A stretch of DNA of 64,000 bases, taken from assembly GCF_002008225.1 (NCBI RefSeq), contig NZ_MRDH01000006.1, forward strand, positions 558,001 to 622,000, in the 5' to 3' direction. The notes under the pieces are model-generated. The model saw nothing but the letters and a program-made list of their open reading frames with translations, was not told where the DNA came from and searched no databases. The DNA comes from Agrobacterium salinitolerans. GTDB lineage: Bacteria > Pseudomonadota > Alphaproteobacteria > Rhizobiales > Rhizobiaceae. Of this stretch, positions 18,459 through 27,897 are shown in pieces; the first letter of the stretch is position 1, and each line of letters opens with the position of its first letter. Position numbers and translations under genes: made by a program.

Positions 18459-19766
18459 TTATTCGTAACGCAGGGCCTGCACCGGATCGAGCTTGGAAGC
18501 CCGCCAGGCTGGAAAGATCGTTGCCAGGAAAGAAAGGGTCAGCGCCATGATGACGACGGTGATGGTCTCGCTCAAATCCATTTCGGCCGGTAGCTGGCTC
18601 AGGAAATAAAGCTGCGGGTCAAACAGCACTGTGCCCGATACCCATGAGAAGAACTGCCGGATCGATTCCACGTTCAGGCAGACGATGACACCGAGCGCCA
18701 CGCCGGCAAAGGTGCCGACCGTGCCGATGGCAGCCCCCGTCATGAAGAAGATGCGCATGACCGCGCCAGAGCTGGCGCCCATGGTGCGCAGGATGGCGAT
18801 ATCGCTGCCCTTGTCCTTCACCAGCATGATGAGGCCGGAGATGATGTTGAGCGCCGCCACCAGAACGATGAGGGTGAGGATCATGAACATCACGTTTCTT
18901 TCCACCTGCAGGGCGGAGAAGAAAGTCTGGTTCCGCTGTCTCCAGTCGGTAATGTAGACCTGCCTTTCGGCCGCCTGCTCCACCAGCGGCCGGATGCCAT
19001 CGACATCATCCGGGCGGCTCACATAAAGCTCGATGGACTGCACGAGGCCTTCGGCATTGAAATAGAGCTGGGCTTCGGACAGAGGCATATAGATCATCGA
19101 CGCGTCATATTCCGACATGCCGATCTCGAAGACGCCTGATATCTTGTAGGATTTGACGCGCGGATTGACGCCCATCGGGGTCACGTCACCCTCCGGTGAT
19201 ATGAGGGTGATATCGTCACCCGCCGTAACACCCAGCTGGGCGGCGAGCCTGGAGCCGACGAGAACGCCGTCACCCGCCATGAAGCCGACGAGGTCGCCGG
19301 TCTTGATGTTGGTGGCGACTTCCTTGACCTTGTCGATATCCTCCTGGCGCACACCGCGCACCAGAGCGCCGGAACCCGCACCGCCGCGCCCGGAGGCCAA
19401 TGTCTGGCCCTCCACCAGCGGCAGAGCCATGGTGACGCCCGGAACGGCTGCGAATTTCTTCGCCAGCTCATCATAATTATTGAAGGGCTGGTCGATCGGC
19501 TGAACGATCATATGTCCGTTGATGCCGAGAATGCGGGAAATCAGCTCCGTGCGGAACCCGTTCATGACGGCCATGACGATGATCAGCGTCGCCACACCCA
19601 GCATAATGCCGACGAAAGAGAAACCGGCGATGACGGAGATGAAGGCTTCCTTGCGCCGCGAGCGCAGATAACGCCATGCCACCATACGTTCAAAAGCAGA
19701 AAACGGCCGAGCGGTCTTTGCCCCGGCTGAAACAGCCGCACCCTTGTCAGCCTCGGCTTGTGCCAT
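18459..19766 (-). CDS. lolC: Lipoprotein-releasing ABC transporter permease (LolC/E)
   Basis: A 435-residue inner-membrane permease. It has a cytoplasmic start (FSAFERMVAWRYLRSRRKEA), a first transmembrane helix (SFVGIMLGVATLIIVMAVMN), a large periplasmic MacB/LolC-type domain (about 65-290), then three C-terminal helices of the FtsX fold (MILTLIVLVAALNIISGLIM, IFFMTGAAIGTVGTFAGVAL and a last helix). Alphaproteobacteria usually carry one LolC/E-type permease acting as a homodimer. It is upstream of lolD in the same operon and 125 bases after proS. Confidence 0.92.
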   Translation of the reverse strand: MAQAEADKGAAVSAGAKTARPFSAFERMVAWRYLRSRRKEAFISVIAGFSFVGIMLGVATLIIVMAVMNGFRTELISRILGINGHMIVQPIDQPFNNYDELAKKFAAVPGVTMALPLVEGQTLASGRGGAGSGALVRGVRQEDIDKVKEVATNIKTGDLVGFMAGDGVLVGSRLAAQLGVTAGDDITLISPEGDVTPMGVNPRVKSYKISGVFEIGMSEYDASMIYMPLSEAQLYFNAEGLVQSIELYVSRPDDVDGIRPLVEQAAERQVYITDWRQRNQTFFSALQVERNVMFMILTLIVLVAALNIISGLIMLVKDKGSDIAILRTMGASSGAVMRIFFMTGAAIGTVGTFAGVALGVIVCLNVESIRQFFSWVSGTVLFDPQLYFLSQLPAEMDLSETITVVIMALTLSFLATIFPAWRASKLDPVQALRYE

Positions 19767-19791
19767 GTCGTCTCCCTGATCTAAAACTATA

Positions 19792-19818
19792 AGGCCGGTC
19801 TTTTCCGAAAACCGGCCT
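19792..19818 (-). terminator. Hairpin between proS and lolC
   Basis: AGGCCGGT (19792-19799) pairs with ACCGGCCT (19811-19818). On the minus strand it is followed by TTATAGTTTT, a weak T-tract, so it may end or attenuate the proS transcript before lolC. Confidence 0.45.
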
Positions 19819-19891
19819 ACATTTCCACGGCATCTGTCTTACGAAAACCGGAGCGGACTTCGCGTGAAGCCGCTCCGTCTTCCGCTCGCTC

Positions 19892-21214
19892 TTAGCCGAG
19901 CACCCTGTTCATCGCCGCCTCGATCGTCACGGTTTCCCGCTCGCCGGTCTTGCGATCCTTGACTTCGACTTCGCCATTCGCGACCGAACGCGGTCCAACG
20001 ATGATCTGCAAAGGCACGCCAATCAGATCGGCAGTCGCGAATTTCTGGCCAGCACGGTCGTCCGTATCGTCGTAGAGAACATCCTTGCCGGCGTTGGAGA
20101 GCTGATAATACAGCTTTTCACAAGCCGCATCGCAGGCCGCATCTCCAGCCTTCATATTGATGATCACGACGTCGAAAGGAGCGACCGAGGCCGGCCAGAT
20201 GATTCCATTCTCGTCATGCGATGCTTCAATGATGGCGGGAACAAGGCGTGTCGGTCCGATACCATAAGAACCCATGTGGACAGGGTGTTCCTTGCCATCC
20301 TTACCCTGCACTTTCGCGCCCATCGGCTCGGAATATTTGGTGCCGAAATAGAAGATGTGGCCAACTTCAATGCCGCGCGCAGAAAGGCGCTCGCCTTCGG
20401 GAATGGCGTTATAAGCCGCTTCGTCATGCATTTCGGACGTGGCGGCATAATCGGCCGTCCACTCGTCGAATACGCCCTGCAAAGCTGCGACATCGTCGAA
20501 ATTGGTGTTTTCAGCGGGAATCGGGCGGTCGAGGAAGCTCTTGTGGCAGAAGACTTCGGATTCGCCGGTATCGGCCAGAATGATGAATTCATGGCTGTGG
20601 TTGCCGCCGATCGGGCCGGTATCGGCGCGCATGGGAATAGCGCGAAGGCCAAGGCGCTCGAAGGTGCGCAGGTAAGCCACGAACATCTTGTTATAGGAAT
20701 GGATCGCGTCTTCCTTGGTAAGGTCGAAGGAATAGGCGTCCTTCATCAGGAACTCGCGCGAACGCATGGTGCCGAAACGCGGACGCACCTCGTCGCGGAA
20801 CTTCAGCTGGATATGATAGAGGTTCAGCGGCAGGTTCTTGTAGGACTTCACATAGGAACGGAAGATGTCGGTGATCATCTCCTCATTGGTGGGGCCATAG
20901 AGCATCTGGCGGTCCTGGCGGTCCTTGATGCGCAGCATTTCCTTGCCGTAGTCATCGTAACGACCGCTCTCCTGCCAGAGCTCGGCGGTCTGCAGCGTCG
21001 GCATCAGAAGCTCGATGGCGCCGGAACGATCCTGCTCCTGGCGGATGATCCTGTTCACCTTGTCCAGCACACGCTTACCGAGCGGCAGCCAGGAATAGAT
21101 GCCAGCCGATTGCTGCCGGATCATGCCGGCGCGCAGCATAAGGCGGTGAGAAACGATCTCCGCTTCCTTGGGATTTTCCTTCAGGATGGGCAAAAAGTAA
21201 CGGCTGAGACGCAT
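19892..21214 (-). CDS. proS: Prolyl-tRNA synthetase, short alphaproteobacterial type
   Basis: Charges tRNA-Pro with proline. The start at ATG 21214 ([20 protein letters not shown]) gives 440 residues; an in-frame extension to 21247 adds 11 residues outside the family pattern. Class II motif 2 ([21 protein letters not shown]) and motif 3 ([13 protein letters not shown]) are present, with a C-terminal anticodon-binding domain (about 345-440). The protein lacks the inserted editing domain of the 570-residue E. coli enzyme, the normal state in Rhizobiales. It is transcribed away from the small RNA at 21509-21656. Confidence 0.96.
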   Translation of the reverse strand: MRLSRYFLPILKENPKEAEIVSHRLMLRAGMIRQQSAGIYSWLPLGKRVLDKVNRIIRQEQDRSGAIELLMPTLQTAELWQESGRYDDYGKEMLRIKDRQDRQMLYGPTNEEMITDIFRSYVKSYKNLPLNLYHIQLKFRDEVRPRFGTMRSREFLMKDAYSFDLTKEDAIHSYNKMFVAYLRTFERLGLRAIPMRADTGPIGGNHSHEFIILADTGESEVFCHKSFLDRPIPAENTNFDDVAALQGVFDEWTADYAATSEMHDEAAYNAIPEGERLSARGIEVGHIFYFGTKYSEPMGAKVQGKDGKEHPVHMGSYGIGPTRLVPAIIEASHDENGIIWPASVAPFDVVIINMKAGDAACDAACEKLYYQLSNAGKDVLYDDTDDRAGQKFATADLIGVPLQIIVGPRSVANGEVEVKDRKTGERETVTIEAAMNRVLG

Positions 21215-21508
21215 GACGGCTTCCATTGATGCGGACGACAGCGCCACAGGCGCGGGAATCGCCCCGAATAGAGGGATATTGGCGCCGGATATAGCCGTTT
21301 CCGGCCCAGATGAAAACCCGCCATGAAAAGAGCGATAAAGGCCATTTCAAGGTATTTTCGCGATAGCTAATTCGCGTCAAAACGCTTTGATCGGAATAAT
21401 ATTCTTGATCCGGTGCGACAAATTGCACCACAGAGAATTTTTTGCCGACTGTAACAAATATGCAAAAAATGAGATGACAAGCATGGGGGTTTGAGCTAGC
21501 CTTAGCTT

Positions 21509-21656
21509 ACAAAAGAGGCAGGAAGTTTAAATTCTTGTCATTTTCGCGGTCAGTCTTGGGAGGATCAGATCTTAGGCGCGCTCGTTCGCAGCCCCGGCAA
21601 CGGTTACAGATCACGCGAAACCTGGAAAACAAGGCTGAAAGGCCTTGTTTTTTTTT
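21509..21656 (+). ncRNA. Probable alpha-r9 family small RNA (Smr9C-like)
   Basis: The gene-free region upstream of proS holds a transcript-like unit of about 148 bases with three hairpins. CAGGAA pairs with TTCTTG around GTTTAAA; TTTCGCG pairs with CGCGAAA about 70 bases later, enclosing a central domain; and an intrinsic terminator closes it. A possible promoter is ATGACA (21474-21479) and TAGCCT (21497-21502) spaced by 17. The position between proS and the DUF1467 gene, the length and three-hairpin shape match, as I recall, the rhizobial alpha-r9 sRNA first described as Smr9C in Sinorhizobium meliloti. The 5' end is inferred. Confidence 0.65.
21628..21656 (+). terminator. Intrinsic terminator of the small RNA beside proS
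   Basis: An 8-bp stem AACAAGGC/GCCTTGTT with loop TGAAAG is followed by an unbroken T-run (21650-21656). Confidence 0.9.
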
Positions 21657-21747
21657 GCTTCTGCACAAAGAAACACGCTCATAGCAATATTCCGGTAAAA
21701 TTATGGCGTTGAATCAGGCACCGGAATGTTCCTGCTGTTTGCACGAC

Positions 21748-21785
21748 GGATATGACATCCATATGACAGAACATCGGTCATATCC
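21748..21785. repeat. 9-bp inverted repeat with an extra direct half-site
   Basis: GGATATGAC (21748-21756) and GTCATATCC (21777-21785) are perfect inverted copies 20 bases apart. A further ATATGAC lies in between. There is no T-run, so this looks more like a protein-binding site or RNA hairpin than a terminator. No regulator gene is nearby. Confidence 0.5.
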
Positions 21786-21850
21786 GCGGCAAATCGCCGT
21801 TAGTCTGAGCGTACGGATGCGCGCGGAATGGCGATTATCTGTGCAACTTT

Positions 21851-22120
21851 TCAATCGAAAACAGGAATAATTCTCGGAAGATCATCAAGGCTGACGCCGA
21901 ACCACCAGGTGCCACCGTACCAGAGCCCACAGATCAGGGCCGAGATCAGGGTGGTCCACAAAACGATCCGCCCACCTCTGAACCTTGATGGCGCACTGGC
22001 GACCGTGCCCAGCGCCACATCGCCCTCCTCATCCTGAGTACGTAGGCCAATCGGCAGCACGATGAAGAGCACCGTCCACCAGACGATGAAATAAACGGCG
22101 AAGACCGAAAGAAGCGGCAT
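21851..22120 (-). CDS. DUF1467 family membrane protein
   Basis: An 89-residue protein with two predicted membrane helices (SVFAVYFIVWWTVLFIVLPI and IVLWTTLISALICGLWYGGT) joined by a hydrophilic loop (GLRTQDEEGDVALGTVASAP). This is the DUF1467 pattern, of unknown function, found almost only in alphaproteobacteria. The start at 22120 is set by a strong GGAGGATCAC ribosome-binding site; the longer in-frame reading to 22186 lacks one. It lies downstream of the rnj terminator. Confidence 0.88.
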   Translation of the reverse strand: MPLLSVFAVYFIVWWTVLFIVLPIGLRTQDEEGDVALGTVASAPSRFRGGRIVLWTTLISALICGLWYGGTWWFGVSLDDLPRIIPVFD

Positions 22121-22194
22121 GTGATCCTCCTGCACAATGCGTCCTTGTAACGCATTCATCCGCAGATCGGAATCACTTCTCCGCAAGAAAGCCG

Positions 22195-22229
22195 AAAGAA
22201 AAAAGAAGAGCCGCGCTTTGCGGCGCGGC
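22195..22229 (-). terminator. Intrinsic terminator after rnj
   Basis: On the minus strand, GCCGCGC/GCGCGGC (22210-22229) with a six-base loop is followed by TCTTCTTTTTT. Confidence 0.8.
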
Positions 22230-22286
22230 CCTGAAATCGACGGAGAAGAGGCAGACGCCCAGGCCGATTGCCGGGAAGCTACCCGC

Positions 22287-23954
22287 TCAAACCTTGGTCA
22301 CGAAAACCGTCACGATCGGCTTCTTGCCCCAGCTCTGATTGGCAGCGGCGCGCACGGCGCGGCGCACCGATTCGCGCAGCAGTGCGAGGTCCTTGCGACG
22401 GGCGCGCGGAATGCTCTCGACGGCGCCGAGTACAGCATCATAAAGCGTGTCTTCCATCGCCTCATCCTCGTCGTCGAATTCCGGCAGGCCGAAAGGCACG
22501 ACGTCGGGATCGCCGAGGAAGTCGTAACGACTATCCAGCACGACATTGACCGCGACATGGCCGGCAAAGGACAGCTTGCGGCGGTTGCTGATGCCCATTT
22601 CGTCCATGTCACCGACGAGATTGCCGTCCTTGAAGACGCGGCCGTGCGGCACGTCATCGATGACTTCCGCAGGACCCGGCGCAAGGCGCAGAACGTTGCC
22701 GTTGCGCACCTTCGGCACCTGCGAAATACCGGCTTGTTCGGCCAGTTCCTTCTGCGCCACCAGATGTGCCGCCTCGCCATGGACGGGCACGACGATCTGC
22801 GGCTTCGTCCATTCATACATCCTCAGAAGCTCGTTGCGGCGCGGATGGCCCGACACATGCACCAGCGCCTCATTGTCCGTGACAATGTGCACGCCCTGTT
22901 CGATCAGGCCGTTCTTGATCTCGATAATCGCCTTTTCGTTGCCGGGAATGGCGCGTGAGGAAAAGACGACAGTATCTCCCGACGCAAGCGCCACATTGCG
23001 CATCTCGTCGCGGGAAAGCTTGGCGAGCGCTGCACGCGGTTCGCCCTGCGAACCGGTCAGGATCAGCACCACACGATCACGCGGAATATAGCCGAATTCA
23101 TCTTCAGCGAGGAACGGCTTGATGCCTTCCATGATGCCGAGATCCTGCGAGACGTTGACGACGCGCTTCAGCGACGAGCCGAGCAGCAGCACCTCGCGGC
23201 CGGCAGCTTCCGCAGCCTGCGCAATCGAGCGGATGCGCCCGACATTCGAGGAGAAGGTGGTAACGGCAACGCGGCCTTCAGCATTTTCGATGATCTGACG
23301 CAGGCCTTCGGACACCTCGTGTTCGGAGGGCGACACGCCATCGCGCAGTGAATTGGTGCTGTCGCACATCAGTGCCAGCACGCCCTCTTCACCGATGGCG
23401 CGGAAGCGGGCTTCATCCGTCAACGGCCCAAGCGACGGCGCTTCGTCGATCTTCCAGTCACCGGTGTGGATGACATTGCCGAGCGGTGTGCGGATGACCA
23501 GCGACATCGGCTCCGGTATAGAATGGTTGACACCAACAGCCTCGATTTCGAACGGCCCGACATTGATCCGGTCACCAGCCTTGAAGATCGTCAGCGGAAT
23601 TTCAGCGCGCGTGCCCTCATAGGCGCGCTTCGCCTCCAGCATGCCGGCCGTGAATGGCGAGGCATAGACCGGCACATTGAGGCCGGGCCACAGATCGTTC
23701 AGCGCCCCATAATGATCCTCATGGGCGTGGGTGATGATGATGCCCTTGAGGTTCTTTTTCTGCTCGGCGATGTAACTGATGTCGGGCAGCACGAGATCGA
23801 CACCAGGAAGATCGAGACCGGCAAAGGTCACGCCGCAATCCACCATGATCCATTCGCGCTTGCTTGCCGGCCCGTAGCCGTAAAGCGCCAGATTCATCCC
23901 GATTTCACCCACGCCGCCGAGCGGCACAAAGACCAGTTCGTCCTGTTTAGCCAT
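22287..23954 (-). CDS. rnj: Ribonuclease J
   Basis: A metallo-beta-lactamase-fold RNase with endo- and 5'-3' exonuclease activity in RNA maturation and decay. From ATG 23954 (MAKQDELVFVPLGGVGEIGM) it has 555 residues. The zinc motif HAHEDH is at 76-81, with further motifs HTGDWKID and a beta-CASP domain (about 210-370) ending in SGHPRRNELL. A C-terminal domain follows. The longer frame to 23996 adds an unconserved basic stretch. It is downstream of birA by about 200 bases with no recognisable gene between. Confidence 0.94.
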   Translation of the reverse strand: MAKQDELVFVPLGGVGEIGMNLALYGYGPASKREWIMVDCGVTFAGLDLPGVDLVLPDISYIAEQKKNLKGIIITHAHEDHYGALNDLWPGLNVPVYASPFTAGMLEAKRAYEGTRAEIPLTIFKAGDRINVGPFEIEAVGVNHSIPEPMSLVIRTPLGNVIHTGDWKIDEAPSLGPLTDEARFRAIGEEGVLALMCDSTNSLRDGVSPSEHEVSEGLRQIIENAEGRVAVTTFSSNVGRIRSIAQAAEAAGREVLLLGSSLKRVVNVSQDLGIMEGIKPFLAEDEFGYIPRDRVVLILTGSQGEPRAALAKLSRDEMRNVALASGDTVVFSSRAIPGNEKAIIEIKNGLIEQGVHIVTDNEALVHVSGHPRRNELLRMYEWTKPQIVVPVHGEAAHLVAQKELAEQAGISQVPKVRNGNVLRLAPGPAEVIDDVPHGRVFKDGNLVGDMDEMGISNRRKLSFAGHVAVNVVLDSRYDFLGDPDVVPFGLPEFDDEDEAMEDTLYDAVLGAVESIPRARRKDLALLRESVRRAVRAAANQSWGKKPIVTVFVTKV

Positions 23955-24157
23955 TGTTTTTCTTATCCATTCACGAAAGCGCGCAGGCAACGGCAATTGG
24001 CCGTGCCCGCCGCTCTCTCAAGCATCGGACCTGTTGAACCATCTGATCGACCGGGCCGATGCGGAACCGGTTTGTCACCCTGCATTTCATGAGCCGCAGG
24101 AAAGCTCCAACCTCTGGGACAGGGTTCGGCGCGGCCTTTTAGCCATCACCGTTCACC

Positions 24158-24898
24158 TCATCCGAAAAACACATCGCCGGCGGCGATCGAGCGTCTTGCG
24201 CCCTCGTCCTCATCCAGCAGCAGATAACCATTATCATCAATTCCAACAAAACGCCCGCCAATCGAACGGTCAGGGAAATTGACGGTGATATGTTCACCAA
24301 TACCGCAGGCCGCTGCCCGCCAGCTGGCAATGATGCCAGATACGCCCCTGCCCTCATCCCATTCGCGCAGAACCTCGGCCGTCTCACGGAAGAGATGTGC
24401 AAACAGTTCATCGGGCGAGCAAGACGCACCGTGCTCGGAGAGCATGGTGACGGGATAAAGTGGATTGTCCGGCTTATGGGCGATATTAATACCGATACCG
24501 ATGACGATGGCGCGCCGGCCGTCAGGCAAAAGCTCCGCTTCCATCAGAATGCCGCAGGTCTTGCGGCGGCCGATCAGCACATCGTTCGGCCATTTGATTT
24601 CAAGCGCTTCACCGCCCGGCGGCAGCACCGCGCGAATGGCGCGATAGACAGCCAGCGCAAAAGCGAGCGGCAGGGAGCCGATGCGTTCCATCGGTGCGGG
24701 ATCGATCAGAAGAAGCGAAGCGTAAAGATTTCCGGGTTCCGAAACCCAGGGCCTGCCACGGCGGCCGCGGCCGCCGGTCTGGCGGATGGCGGTAACCCAC
24801 AGGTTGCCGCCATCACCCGCCCGCGCCCGGGCGAAACATTCCAGATTGGTCGATGGCGTTTCCGCCATCGCCTCGTGCCTGATATCATCGATGGACAT
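24158..24898 (-). CDS. birA: Biotin--[acetyl-CoA-carboxylase] ligase
   Basis: Attaches biotin to the biotin carboxyl carrier protein. A 246-residue class I ligase without the DNA-binding N-terminus of E. coli BirA, so it probably does not act as a repressor. The biotinyl-AMP loop GGRGRRGRPW (42-51) and catalytic-lysine motif KWPNDVLI are visible, with a small C-terminal SH3-like domain (GRFVGIDDNGYLLL). The start at ATG 24898 is preceded by GAAGGA. A TTG at 24928 that overlaps the nuoN stop is an alternative. The gene trails the nuo operon, a conserved rhizobial arrangement. Confidence 0.92.
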   Translation of the reverse strand: MSIDDIRHEAMAETPSTNLECFARARAGDGGNLWVTAIRQTGGRGRRGRPWVSEPGNLYASLLLIDPAPMERIGSLPLAFALAVYRAIRAVLPPGGEALEIKWPNDVLIGRRKTCGILMEAELLPDGRRAIVIGIGINIAHKPDNPLYPVTMLSEHGASCSPDELFAHLFRETAEVLREWDEGRGVSGIIASWRAAACGIGEHITVNFPDRSIGGRFVGIDDNGYLLLDEDEGARRSIAAGDVFFG

Positions 24899-24924
24899 CC
24901 GGCCCGTATTCCTTCGTGTATTGC

Positions 24925-26367
24925 TCAAAAGAAGGTCTTCGCCGCAGCAGTGACGGCGTTGCCAAGCGCACCGCCGAAGACGATGAAGGCGACGGTGAAG
25001 AGAGCCGAAAGCGCGTAAACCACCTTCAATTCACCCGACGGACGCTCAAATTTGTCCTTGGCCTCATCGAACCACATGACCTTGACGACGCGGATATAAT
25101 AATAAGCGCCGACGACCGAGCCGATCACACCGATGATGGCGAGCGGATAGAGCTTCGCTTCGATGGCGGCCAGGAAGACGTAGTACTTGCCGAAGAAGCC
25201 GGCGAGCGGCGGAATACCGGCAAGCGAGAACATCAGGATGGTCAGAACAACCGCCATGAAGGGGTTGGAGGACGACAGACCGGCCAAATCCTCGACGGTT
25301 TCGACATTGCCGATCTCCTTGCGGCGCATGGAGAGAATGCAGGCGAAGGTGCCGAGCGTCATGACCATGTAGATGGTCATGTAGAGAATGACGCCAGCAA
25401 CACCGGCTTCAGTGCCCGCAGCAAGACCGACCAGCGCATAACCCATGTGACCGATCGAAGAATAAGCCATCAGGCGCTTGATGTTCTTCTGACCGATCGC
25501 GGCAAAAGAGCCGAGCAACATCGAGGCGATGGAGATGAACACGACGATCTGCTGCCAGTCGGCGAAGACCGGCTGGAACGCCTCGATGACAATGCGAACG
25601 AGGATCGCCATGGCGCCGATCTTCGGTGCAGCCGACAGGAAGGCCGTAACCGGGGTCGGTGCGCCTTCATAAACATCCGGCGTCCACATATGGAACGGCA
25701 CAGCGGAAATCTTAAACGCCAGACCGGCGAGAACGAAGACCAGACCGAAGACGAGGCCGAGCGAACGGGTTTCCGATGCCAGAACCTGCGCGATTTCGGT
25801 GAAGCCGGTATTGCCGGTGAAACCGTAGACCAGCGACATGCCGTAAAGCAGCATACCGGAAGACAGCGCGCCGAGCACGAAATACTTCAGGCCTGCTTCC
25901 GTGGAGCGCAGGCTCTCACGGTTGATGGCGCAGACGACGTAAAGCGCCAGCGACTGCAGTTCCAGCGCCATGTAGAGCGAGATAAGGTTATTGGCCGAGA
26001 TCATCAGCAGGATGCCGAGCGTCGCGAGCACCAGCAGCACCGGATATTCGAAACGGCCGATGGGTTCGAAACGGCCCTGGCCGACGGCCAAGATCATGGC
26101 GGTGATGGAGCCGATCAGCGCCAGCACCTTCATGAAATTACCGAAGGTATCGGCGATGTAGACACCGCCGAAGGCCACGCCCGAAGCGGGGGCAAAGATG
26201 ATCCAGAGACCGACGACGAGCAGGAGGGCAACGGCAAGGCCGGTGACCGTCGTTGTCGACTTGTCGCCCGAGAAGACGCCAATCATGAGCAGCGCCAGCG
26301 CGCCGACCGCAAGGATCAGCTCGGGCGTCGCAATGTGCAGACTGGCAAAAAGGATTTCAGCGGTCAT
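24925..26367 (-). CDS. nuoN: NADH-quinone oxidoreductase subunit N
   Basis: An antiporter-like proton-pumping subunit of the complex I membrane arm. From ATG 26367 ([11 protein letters not shown]) it has 480 residues with about 14 transmembrane helices. The Proton_antipo_M core includes [20 protein letters not shown], the lysine-bearing [20 protein letters not shown] and [22 protein letters not shown] two codons further upstream is also in frame. It is the last gene of the 14-subunit nuo set, ending 26 bases before birA. Confidence 0.96.
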   Translation of the reverse strand: MTAEILFASLHIATPELILAVGALALLMIGVFSGDKSTTTVTGLAVALLLVVGLWIIFAPASGVAFGGVYIADTFGNFMKVLALIGSITAMILAVGQGRFEPIGRFEYPVLLVLATLGILLMISANNLISLYMALELQSLALYVVCAINRESLRSTEAGLKYFVLGALSSGMLLYGMSLVYGFTGNTGFTEIAQVLASETRSLGLVFGLVFVLAGLAFKISAVPFHMWTPDVYEGAPTPVTAFLSAAPKIGAMAILVRIVIEAFQPVFADWQQIVVFISIASMLLGSFAAIGQKNIKRLMAYSSIGHMGYALVGLAAGTEAGVAGVILYMTIYMVMTLGTFACILSMRRKEIGNVETVEDLAGLSSSNPFMAVVLTILMFSLAGIPPLAGFFGKYYVFLAAIEAKLYPLAIIGVIGSVVGAYYYIRVVKVMWFDEAKDKFERPSGELKVVYALSALFTVAFIVFGGALGNAVTAAAKTFF

Positions 26368-26385
26368 GTCCAACGGGTCCTGTCG

Positions 26386-27897
26386 TCAATTCATAGAGAG
26401 CGCAACATTTTGCGCCGCCTGCAGTGCAGCCGAATAGTTGTTTACCAGAAGATCGACCGATGCGGCTGTCGCATCGAACACCGGTGCCGGATAGACACCG
26501 AAGAAGATCGTCAGCACGACCAGCGGATAAAGGATGACCTTCTCGCGGGTCGACAGATCGAGCAGGCTCTTCAGGCTTTCCTTTTCCAGCGCACCGAAGA
26601 TCACGCGGCGATAGAGCCACAGCGCATAAGCGGCCGAGAGGATAACACCGGTGGCGGCAAAGAGTGCGACCAGCGTGTTGGCGCGGAAAACACCGATCAA
26701 CGTCAGGAATTCACCGATGAAGCCGGACGTGCCGGGCAGACCGACATTGGCCATGGTGAAGATCATGAAGGCCACGGCATATTTCGGCATGTTGTTGACG
26801 AGGCCGCCATAGGCCGCGATCTCGCGGGTATGGAGACGGTCATAAACAACGCCGACGCAGAGGAAGAGCGCGCCCGACACGATACCGTGCGACAGCATCT
26901 GGAAGATCGCGCCCTGCACGCCCTGAACGTTGGCGGCAAAGATGCCCATGGTCACATAACCCATGTGGGCAACGGAGGAATAGGCGATCAGCTTCTTGAT
27001 GTCGTCCTGCATCATCGCCACCAGCGAGGTGTAGATGATGGCGAGAACCGACAGCGTGAAGACAAAGGGAGCGAAGTAATCCGACGCTAAGGGGAACATC
27101 GACAGCGAGAAGCGGATGAAACCGTAACCGCCGAGCTTCAGCATGACGCCGGCCAGGATGACCGAACCTGCGGTCGGGGCCTGAACGTGGGCATCCGGTA
27201 GCCAGGTGTGCACCGGCCACATCGGCATCTTCACCGAGAAGGCGGCGAAACAGGCAAGCCATAGCCAGGTCTGCATTCCCGCCGGGAAGCCGTATTTCAG
27301 CAGTTCCGTCATATCGGTCGTGCCGGCCTGCCAATACATGGCCATGATGGCGAGCATGGTCAGAACCGAGCCGAGCAGCGTGTAGAGGAAGAACTTGTAG
27401 GAGGCGTAAACGCGATCCTTGCCACCCCACACGCCGATTATGATGAACATCGGGATCAGCGTCGCTTCGAAGAAGACGTAGAAGAGAACGGTATCCAGCG
27501 CCACGAAGACGCCTATCATGACGACTTCCAGAAGCAGGAAGGCGATCATGTATTCCTTGATGCGCTTCTCGATCGAATCCCAGCTTGCCAGCACGCAGAA
27601 CGGCATGAGGAAGGTGGTGAGGATGACGAAGAGCATGGAGATGCCGTCGACGCCCAGATGATAGGCGGCGATGTTGCCGAACCATTGATGCTTTTCGACC
27701 ATCTGGAAACCGGGGTTCGAATTGTCGAACCCGATCCAGATGAACAGCGACACGATGAAGGTGAAGACCGTTGTCAGCAGCGAGACGTTGAGAATGTTGC
27801 GGCGACCATAGGGGCCGTTCTCATTCGTCAGAAGCAGGAGCACCACGCCGACGAGCGGCAGAAAGGTGACCGTTGAAAGAATGGGCCAATCGGTCAT
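26386..27897 (-). CDS. nuoM: NADH-quinone oxidoreductase subunit M
   Basis: The second antiporter-like subunit of the complex I membrane arm; 503 residues, about 14 helices. Key features are the early glutamate segment ([26 protein letters not shown]), [20 protein letters not shown], and [20 protein letters not shown], with the lysines of the proton path. The ATG shares one base with the nuoL stop (TGATG), so translation is coupled. It is followed by nuoN after 18 bases. Confidence 0.97.
   Translation of the reverse strand: MTDWPILSTVTFLPLVGVVLLLLTNENGPYGRRNILNVSLLTTVFTFIVSLFIWIGFDNSNPGFQMVEKHQWFGNIAAYHLGVDGISMLFVILTTFLMPFCVLASWDSIEKRIKEYMIAFLLLEVVMIGVFVALDTVLFYVFFEATLIPMFIIIGVWGGKDRVYASYKFFLYTLLGSVLTMLAIMAMYWQAGTTDMTELLKYGFPAGMQTWLWLACFAAFSVKMPMWPVHTWLPDAHVQAPTAGSVILAGVMLKLGGYGFIRFSLSMFPLASDYFAPFVFTLSVLAIIYTSLVAMMQDDIKKLIAYSSVAHMGYVTMGIFAANVQGVQGAIFQMLSHGIVSGALFLCVGVVYDRLHTREIAAYGGLVNNMPKYAVAFMIFTMANVGLPGTSGFIGEFLTLIGVFRANTLVALFAATGVILSAAYALWLYRRVIFGALEKESLKSLLDLSTREKVILYPLVVLTIFFGVYPAPVFDATAASVDLLVNNYSAALQAAQNVALSMN

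Noticed and set aside
24916..27090. 724-codon plus-strand frame opposite nuoN and nuoM
   Set aside because: Asp/His/Arg/Gln-rich low-complexity product typical of antisense to membrane-protein genes.
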